Source of the DNA: Kitasatospora gansuensis
GTDB lineage: Bacteria; Actinomycetota; Actinomycetes; Streptomycetales; Streptomycetaceae
Assembly: GCF_014203705.1 (NCBI RefSeq)
Contig: NZ_JACHJR010000001.1
Location: forward strand, 8,148,084 to 8,212,083
Length of the DNA: 64,000 nt
Direction: 5' to 3'
A program made the translations under genes and the position numbers. The notes beneath the pieces were generated by a model that was not told the DNA's origin, did not search any database, and was given only the letters and a program-made list of their open reading frames with translations. This document shows, one piece after another, positions 58,520-64,000 of this stretch (within the stretch, counting starts at the first letter, position 1; every line of letters begins with the position of its first letter).

Positions 58520-59251
58520 CTACGGCGTGACGAAGCGCAGGCCCGGGAGGCCGCGGCGGCGGATCATCAGTTCGGCGACGACGATGTTGGGCAGCCAGCA
58601 CAGGAACGGGACCGCGGCGTAGGCCTGGGCGACCATGTGGTCCACGTCGCCCCCGGCGGCCCGCCCCGCCAGCACCTGGAGCAGGATCAGCACGCCGAAC
58701 CAGAGCCGCAGGGTCGGCGCCGCGAAGGTCAGGGCGAAGCTGCGGATCATCCAGGCTTGGTGCGCGGCGAAGTCGCCCTGGCGGGCGGCCCGGTAGCCGC
58801 GGTAGGTGGTCCACCCCCAGAGCACGGCGAGGCTGCCGAAGCCGAAGAACCCGGCGAACGCCACGGAGTTGAAGAACGACATCACCAGCGCCGCCACCGA
58901 GCCCAGCCCGACGGCGGCCACGTAGGCGCGCCCGATCCAGCGGTGCACGCGGGGCAGGCGGCGCCGGATCGCGCGGACGAACTGGAACGGGCCCACGGCC
59001 AGGGCCGCCCCGGCGGTGACGATGTGGACGTAGAAGGCCACCTGGACCGCGAGGGGCCGCTGCGCGTAGGTCGGCGCGAGGCCGACCCGGCCGGCGGCGA
59101 GGTCCTGCAGGCTGCCGGCCGCGTACTGGCCGACGGAGTAGCCGGTGATCGCCACCGACAGCAGCAGCATCACGGTCCAGCCGGAACGGGAGCCGCGCCG
59201 GGGCCGGCCGGTGGCCGTGGGCGGGCGGGAGGTCACTACGGGTGCGGACAT
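58520..59251 (-). CDS. DUF2306 membrane protein
   Basis: 243 residues with about seven membrane helices. H-I-V-T-A-G-A-A-L-A-V-G-P-F-Q-F, H-R-W-I-G-R-A-Y-V and H-Q-A-W-M-I-R-S-F-A-L-T are the DUF2306 signatures; the conserved His could bind heme or metal. The function is unknown. An operator-like palindrome lies just upstream. Confidence 0.85.
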   Translation of the reverse strand: MSAPVVTSRPPTATGRPRRGSRSGWTVMLLLSVAITGYSVGQYAAGSLQDLAAGRVGLAPTYAQRPLAVQVAFYVHIVTAGAALAVGPFQFVRAIRRRLPRVHRWIGRAYVAAVGLGSVAALVMSFFNSVAFAGFFGFGSLAVLWGWTTYRGYRAARQGDFAAHQAWMIRSFALTFAAPTLRLWFGVLILLQVLAGRAAGGDVDHMVAQAYAAVPFLCWLPNIVVAELMIRRRGLPGLRFVTP

Positions 59252-59304
59252 GGCGAAGGGGCCCTCTTTCGGGGCGAGGCGAAGCGCGGGAGGGGCGGCA
59301 CCAG

Positions 59305-59324
59305 CTCAATCTGTACAGTGTGAG
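59305..59324. promoter_or_regulatory. Operator upstream of the DUF2306-tetR unit
   Basis: CTCAATCTGTACAGTGTGAG: a perfect 8-bp core CTGTACAG with CTCA/TGAG outer arms, 54 bp before the DUF2306 start. Likely bound by the TetR at 57785. Confidence 0.6.
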
Positions 59325-59609
59325 TTTTAGTGCCCGTCCAGCACACGTGTCAACAGCTCCCGACAGCGGCGCAGGCCAAGGAACCCAAGGGAAGATGACG
59401 CCGGCTCAGCTCACACCCGGCCCCCGGCCCGGGCGGCCGACCGCCGTTCCCCGGGCACGGATTTCGTGTCAGCGGCGGTGAAAGGAGACACTGCGGGGGA
59501 GTGCGGTGCCGATCAGGCCGCAACGCCGACGCGGGCCCGCGCGCCCGCCGACGCACGGCGGTACCGGCCGGCGTCCCACCGCCCGTACCGCACCGAAGGA
59601 GACCCCGCA

Positions 59610-59975
59610 GTGCCCTGGAAGTCCCACCTCACCTGGACCGGCCACACCGCCGGCAACGCCACCACCGTCCACCAGGGCCGCACCTGGCACCTGTCCAAGC
59701 ACCTCAGCCCCCCGGACGCCCAGGGCCGCTACAGCCCCTACGAACGCTGGTACCTCCACGCCGACGACGGCCACGGCCAACCCCACCCCGACCTCGCCAG
59801 CGCCTCACTCGGCCGCAACCGCGTCAACGCCCAACGCCTGGCCGAACTGACCATCACCGGCTGGGAGAACAGCCACCAGCTGCGCCCCGGCGACGGCGTC
59901 CAGCTGTGGCGGCGCACCGACGGCGACGGCACCCTGGTCCCGCTGGACGAACTCCTCGCCGGACGGCACCGCTGA
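59610..59975 (+). CDS. Hypothetical protein
   Basis: 121 residues from a GTG after AAGGAG. Trp- and His-rich: V-P-W-K-S-H-L-T-W-T-G-H, G-R-T-W-H-L-S-K-H-L, Y-E-R-W-Y-L-H-A-D-D-G. No family recognised. Regular codon bias and the ribosome site support it. Confidence 0.55.
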   Translation: MPWKSHLTWTGHTAGNATTVHQGRTWHLSKHLSPPDAQGRYSPYERWYLHADDGHGQPHPDLASASLGRNRVNAQRLAELTITGWENSHQLRPGDGVQLWRRTDGDGTLVPLDELLAGRHR

Positions 59976-61091
59976 CGCCGACCGCGGCCTCCGGGCCCCG
60001 CGCCGAGGCCTGACGGGCAGCGTCGGGTTTTCCGTCTGCGGGACAGGCCCGACCGGCTCCGACGGAGATGCCCCGGCGGTGCGCCGGATCAGGAGAGCGG
60101 CGGCCAGGGCCCGGCGAGCAGACGGGCGGCCTCGGCGACGATCCTCGTGGCGATGACCTCCTCCGGGTCGGCGAAGGCGGGGCTCCAGTTCCCGTACTCG
60201 GCGCCGTCGCTGACGATCGACTGCAGCGCGTCGGGACAGCCGAGCCGCGACCACGCCTCGACAGGGGGAAACCGGAGGGCCACCTGCGCCGTCGAACGGC
60301 CCCGCTGAGCCGGCCCCGGACCGGTCCGATGCCCGTCACGGGCCGGTGCCGCCCACCGTTCCGCTGCTCCGGTCCGGCTCTGCCACCCGGCTGTCCTGCC
60401 CGGCCGTCCGGCACGCGGTGCCCGGGCTCGCCCGGGCTGCCCCGGCCCTCCTGGCGTACTGCGCGGGGGTCAGGGCCATGGCAGCCGGCTGGACTGCCGG
60501 TAGTTGTCGGCGTCCGGGGAGTACGGCCCGCCCTTCGGCTTGCGGAACAGCCGGGCGAAAGCGACCAGCTTCGCCCCCAGTCGTCCAACCGGACTCCTCA
60601 TACCGCTGTCCTCCCCGTACGGTGCCGCCCGATGGCACAGCCCTCCCCGCAGGCTAGGCCCAGCCGGGCTTCAAGGAGCCTGTGTTGAGCGAGACTTGAG
60701 GACGAACAGCGCATTGCCGTCACCTGGGCGGGCGTCGCGGTGCCGTTCGTACTGCCGGTCAGCGCACTCAGCTGGGCCGCGGTCGGGCCGGACCGGCCCG
60801 AGGGCCGGCGCGACCGGCTCTGGTTCGACCTGCGCGTGGACGCCAACTGGGCTGAGGAGCAACTGAGTTCGCGCATCCACCAGGTCGGCGAGGCCGGAGC
60901 GCGACGACCGGCCCACCGGAGCGCTCCGGCCGGGCAGCGTGCGGCGGGGCTCGGGCAGAGCGGTTCCGACCGCGGCCGGGACCAAGGCTGCGGCCTCCTC
61001 CCCGAGGAGGAGAGCGCGGCGACCGATCGGCCGAAACCCCGGACCGGAAGGCCGATCCGGCGGCCGGCGGCCGTCCGCCAGGCTTCGAGAC
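59976..61091. other. Long region without a convincing gene
   Basis: About 1.1 kb. The only protein-like piece is on the minus strand at 60089-60283 (64 residues, D-A-L-Q-S-I-V-S-D-G-A-E-Y-G, E-V-I-A-T-R-I-V-A-E-A), possibly the end of a lost gene. Other frames are open but not protein-like. Confidence 0.4.
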
Positions 61092-62072
61092 ATGACAGAC
61101 CACCACCGCACCCAGTCAAACTCCAGCCCCCACCGGCATTCTGACGCTCCGTCGGCACATTCCCCGGGCGGCCCCGGACGCCGCGCCGTACTCGCCGGCG
61201 CGGCCGGCCTGCTCGGCGCGGCAGGACTGGCCGCCGCACCCACCGCCGCCGCGTCCGGGGCACGTACCGTGCCGCGAGGACGTTTCGCGGGGAAGGTGGT
61301 GGCCATCACCGGGGCCACCTCGGGGATCGGCCGCGCCACCGCGCTGGCCTTCGCCGCCCAGGGCGCCGCGGTCGGCTTCTGCGGGCGGCGGGCCGAGCTC
61401 GGGGCCCAGGTGGAGCGCGAGATCCGCCGGGCGGGCGGCACCGCCCGCTACGTCCGGGCGGACGTCCGGGTCGAGAAGGACGTGGAGAACTTCGTCCGGC
61501 AGACCGTCGACTCGTTCGGCGGCCTGGACATCGCCTTCAACAACGCGGGCATCAGCCGCACCGCCCGGCTGCACGAACTGGGCACCGACACCTTCGACGA
61601 CGTGATGGCGACCAACGCGCGGGGCGTGTTCCTGTCGATGAAGTACCAGATCCCCCACCTGCTGGCGCGCGGTGGCGGGGTGGTGATCGTGACCTCGTCC
61701 TCCGCCGTCGAGGTGGCCCGGCCGCAGGGCGCGGCGTACTCGGCGGGCAAGCGCGCGGTCCAGGGCCTGGTGCAGGCCGCCGCGCTCGACTACGGCCGCG
61801 ACGGCATCCGGGTCAACGCGATCATGCCGGGCACCACGGACACCGCGCTGGTACGGCCGCCGGGGATGGACGACGCGACCTGGACCGCCGCGAGGGCGTG
61901 GCTGGGCGAGCAGAACGTCGACGGGCTGCACCGCATCGCCTCACCCGAGGACATCGCCCAGGCGGTCCTGGGCCTGGCGGCGGACGACTTCGCCTACATG
62001 ACCGGAGCCGGCGTCTTCGTCGACGGCGGCGCCAGCGCCGGCCGCCGCCTGCTTGTCCCGCCCCGGCCCTGA
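61092..62072 (+). CDS. Short-chain dehydrogenase with Tat signal
   Basis: 326 residues. Residues 1-55 hold a twin-arginine signal (G-P-G-R-R-A-V-L-A-G-A-A-G, then a hydrophobic Ala/Leu stretch to T-A-A-A-S). The SDR body has T-G-A-T-S-G-I-G-R-A, N-N-A-G, Ser in S-S-S-A-V and Y-S-A-G-K. SDRs need NAD(P)H, so export is unusual; Tat can export proteins with bound cofactor. Alternatively the N-terminus is not used, with a start further in, but I see no good one. Confidence 0.82.
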   Translation: MTDHHRTQSNSSPHRHSDAPSAHSPGGPGRRAVLAGAAGLLGAAGLAAAPTAAASGARTVPRGRFAGKVVAITGATSGIGRATALAFAAQGAAVGFCGRRAELGAQVEREIRRAGGTARYVRADVRVEKDVENFVRQTVDSFGGLDIAFNNAGISRTARLHELGTDTFDDVMATNARGVFLSMKYQIPHLLARGGGVVIVTSSSAVEVARPQGAAYSAGKRAVQGLVQAAALDYGRDGIRVNAIMPGTTDTALVRPPGMDDATWTAARAWLGEQNVDGLHRIASPEDIAQAVLGLAADDFAYMTGAGVFVDGGASAGRRLLVPPRP

Positions 62073-62454
62073 CCGGAGAACACCCGGGCCGGCCGGGGGC
62101 CTTGACTACCTGGTGGCCCGGGGGTCGCGCGCGCCCAGACGGTACCTGCTGACGAGCCGTCCGAGGAAGGCGGCGTTGACGAGGGCGGCCGACACGGTGG
62201 CGGTGAGGAAGAGGACGGGGTGGCCGGGCCTGAGTAGAACTGCTCATTCCGTCCTGCGCATGTCCCGGTGTCGCCGCCGGGCCCTGGCCGCTGCCGGGGC
62301 GGGCCCGGCGAACTGACGGACTCGTCCGACGATGCCGTCGGCACCCGGGCCGCCGGGAGCCCGCGGCCGGGGCGCCGGCAGGGGCCGTGAGCCGGAATAG
62401 TTCGGCGGAACCACGTTGTTGATCGGGCAACCAGCGATTGACGAGGGGTCAGCC
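62073..62454. other. Intergenic region with a possible membrane-protein relic
   Basis: On the minus strand a 45-codon frame ending at 62106 reads P-V-L-F-L-T-A-T-V-S-A-A-L-V-N-A-A-F-L-G-R-L, like one membrane helix, but has no start. The rest is non-coding apart from the ribosome site of the next gene. Confidence 0.3.
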
Positions 62455-63591
62455 ATGTCTGTGAACGGGACGGTCGCCGAGGGGTTCGAGGGCGTCCGGG
62501 AGGAGTTCGAGGCCTTCCTCGCCGAGGAGCCGGCCGAGCCGGGCGCGCAGCTCGCCGCGTACCTGGACGGGCGGCTGGTGGTCGACCTGTGGTCCCAGGG
62601 CGTCGAACGGGAGAGCCTGACCGGCGTCTACTCGGTGACCAAGGGCGCCGCACACCTGCTGGTCGCCCTGCTGGTGCAGGACGGCGTGCTCGAACTGGAC
62701 CGCGAAGTGGCCTCGTACTGGCCGGAGTTCGCCGCCGAGGGCAAGGGCCGGCTGACCCTGCGCGAGCTGCTGGCGCACCGGGCCGGGGCGATCTCGGTGG
62801 AGGGCGGGTTCACGGCGCAGGAACTGGCGGACGACCGGCTGGTCGCCGGGCGGCTGGCCGCGCACAAGCCCTACTGGGAGCCCGGCACCGCGCACGGCTA
62901 CCACGCCACCGTGATCGGCGCGCTGACCGGCGAGGTGGTGCTGCGGGCCACCGGGCGCACCCTGCAGGAGCTGTACGAGGAGCGGATCCGCGCGCCGTAC
63001 GGCCTGGACCTGTTCCTCGGGCTGCCCGAGGAGTTGGAGCCGCGCTTCGTCAGCCTGCAGCGGGCCGAGCCGACACCGGATCAGCTGGCCGCCTTCGCGG
63101 CGCAGCCGCTGCCCGGCAAGGACGGCCTGTTCGCGACCTCCTTCAACCTGCGCACCGACCTGGTGGACTTCGTCAACCGGCGGGAGACCCGGGCCAAGGG
63201 CCCGGCCTCGGCCGGCGGCGTGGGCAGCGCCCGCGGTGTCGCCGGGATGTACGCGGCGGCGATCAGCGGCCTCGGCGGCCTGGGCCCGCTGCTGAAGCCG
63301 GAGACCGTCACCGAGTTCACCACCCTGCACTACCCGGGCACCGACCTGGTGACCGGCTCGGTGGACAACTTCGCGCTGGGCTTCGAGACTTCGGGCCTGC
63401 GCTACCCGTTCCTCGGCGCGAACGCCTTCGGCCACCCCGGGGTGGCCGGCGCACAGGGCTTCGCCGACCCGGCGAGCGGCGTGGCGTACGGCTACACCCG
63501 GCGGCGGTTCACCTTCCCGCCCTCCGGCGGCGCACCGGAGAACGACCAGCTGGCCGCGGCCGTGGTGGCGGCCGCCCGAACGGCGCGCTGA
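62455..63591 (+). CDS. Class C beta-lactamase-fold serine hydrolase
   Basis: 378 residues from ATG 62455 after GAGGGG. The nucleophile motif is S-V-T-K (in V-Y-S-V-T-K-G); a Tyr in H-G-Y-H-A-T fills the second motif; the C-terminal H-P-G region replaces KTG. No signal peptide, so more likely a cytosolic esterase (EstB/family VIII type) than a secreted beta-lactamase. Confidence 0.88.
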   Translation: MSVNGTVAEGFEGVREEFEAFLAEEPAEPGAQLAAYLDGRLVVDLWSQGVERESLTGVYSVTKGAAHLLVALLVQDGVLELDREVASYWPEFAAEGKGRLTLRELLAHRAGAISVEGGFTAQELADDRLVAGRLAAHKPYWEPGTAHGYHATVIGALTGEVVLRATGRTLQELYEERIRAPYGLDLFLGLPEELEPRFVSLQRAEPTPDQLAAFAAQPLPGKDGLFATSFNLRTDLVDFVNRRETRAKGPASAGGVGSARGVAGMYAAAISGLGGLGPLLKPETVTEFTTLHYPGTDLVTGSVDNFALGFETSGLRYPFLGANAFGHPGVAGAQGFADPASGVAYGYTRRRFTFPPSGGAPENDQLAAAVVAAARTAR

Positions 63592-63595
63592 CGCC

Positions 63596-63626
63596 GGTGA
63601 GGGGCCGGGGCGGCCGGCCCCTCACC
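63596..63626. terminator. Stem-loop after the serine hydrolase gene
   Basis: GGTGAGGGGCCGG (63596-63608) pairs perfectly with CCGGCCCCTCACC (63614-63626), loop 5 nt, directly after the stop. No T-run. Confidence 0.7.
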
Positions 63627-63794
63627 GCCCGCGCGCTCTCCGGCCGACTGCGGATCAGTATCGGACGGTCCGTCAGGATCGTTCCCAGGCCGGGCTGTTG
63701 GGTCCTGGCGCTGTGTCCGCGAAGGTTCAGCGGGGTGGGCCGGGGTCTTCCCTCTGCCGCAGATCAGCGCGATGCTGCCCGCAGGGAGGGCGAC

Positions 63795-64000
63795 ATGAGC
63801 TGGATGGGACCGAGCACCGCTCGCGAGGTGACGGTTCCCGACACCGTCGGGCTGACCGTGACCGATGCCCGCACAGTCGCGTCGGAAGCCGGCGTGGCCC
63901 TCGCCGCCGCCGATCCGGACGGCCCACCGGTCGGGGCACTGACCTGGCCCGGAGTCTGGGTGGTCACCGCCCAGACTCCCGCCCCCGGCACCAGGATGCG
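63795..64000 (+). CDS. PASTA-domain protein (3' end outside window)
   Basis: ATG after GGAGGG; 68 codons visible without a stop. V-T-V-P-D-T-V-G-L-T-V-T-D-A-R at the start and A-G-V-A-L-A-A-A-D-P-D, then A-Q-T-P-A-P-G-T fit a PASTA domain. No signal peptide or membrane helix precedes it. Short free-standing PASTA proteins are known in streptomycetes, function unknown. Confidence 0.65.
   Translation, partial: MSWMGPSTAREVTVPDTVGLTVTDARTVASEAGVALAAADPDGPPVGALTWPGVWVVTAQTPAPGTRM

Noticed and set aside
60671..61441. Minus-strand frame opposite the Tat-signalled SDR start
   Set aside because: No plausible protein; overlaps a well-supported gene.
1..64000. tRNA, rRNA, CRISPR, insertion sequence or riboswitch
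   Set aside because: Looked for on reading both strands; none recognised. A covariance-model scan would be needed to exclude small RNAs.

Overview
The window is about 64 kb of very GC-rich actinomycete DNA and probably comes from a streptomycete-type chromosome (Streptomyces or Kitasatospora). The grounds are strong G/C bias at third codon positions, frequent GTG starts, many TetR regulators, two Hanks-type Ser/Thr kinases, abundant Tat signals, and families typical of that group. I saw no tRNA, rRNA, CRISPR array, transposase or phage module. Species cannot be read from the sequence.

Layout. 1-4532: the end of a penicillin-binding protein, a Tat-exported PL6-type polysaccharide lyase, and a membrane Ser/Thr kinase. 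4580-20600: the most remarkable part, a guanidino/ureido catabolic locus. It holds two paralogous TetR regulators, five agmatine-deiminase-family genes, a urease gamma-beta fusion gene plus a urease alpha gene without any accessory (UreDEFG) genes, a complete oligopeptide/opine-type ABC importer, and a DUF4436 membrane protein. A sixth deiminase lies at 26359-27567. All six deiminases keep the catalytic Cys and the substrate-binding acidic and His residues. Four carry Tat signals and two of these look like lipoproteins. Near-identical 18-bp TGAC-N10-GTCA palindromes sit in promoter position ahead of the two main deiminase transcription units and the first tetR, and a related one precedes the distant sixth deiminase.

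20608-38870: a mosaic of small functions: TetR, VOC proteins, an HD-domain pseudogene, an HTH/TPR regulator, UDP-sugar dehydrogenase, methyltransferase, an alpha/beta hydrolase with a divergent ArsR-like regulator, a TetR/reductase pair with duplicated operators, GNAT, cytochrome P450, a RelE-like pair, a MazG-like protein, a ComB-like phosphatase, a TIGR04222-like membrane protein and a Mop (TOBE) protein. 39077-43183: one 1368-residue molybdopterin nitrate reductase fused to a CysJ-like flavoprotein reductase. 43200-47935: SDR, epoxide-hydrolase-like protein with a clear terminator, and an acyl-CoA-dehydrogenase-like flavoprotein.

47950-51430: a decaying stretch with a broken YCII/ECF sigma unit, a GrpB pseudogene, a GNAT gene and a GC-rich tandem repeat. 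51501-64000: a second Ser/Thr kinase with a long Pro/Gly/Ser linker and an Fn3-like outer domain, a TetR/FAD-monooxygenase divergent pair, several small Zn-binding or L7/L12-like proteins, a stand-alone cyclic-phosphate-processing receiver domain, a TetR/DUF2306 unit, a Tat-signalled SDR, a class-C serine hydrolase, and the start of a PASTA-domain gene that runs off the end.

How the central genes may work together (inference). Exported deiminases convert guanidino compounds outside the cell to ureido compounds and ammonia. The SBP_bac_5 ABC system imports small cationic, peptide or opine-like products. The cytosolic deiminases act on internal agmatine. The urease-like enzyme, whose Cys-His active-site flap is altered and which has no local maturation genes, may hydrolyse a ureido product, since no N-carbamoylputrescine amidohydrolase is present. 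The TetR pair would induce the set together.
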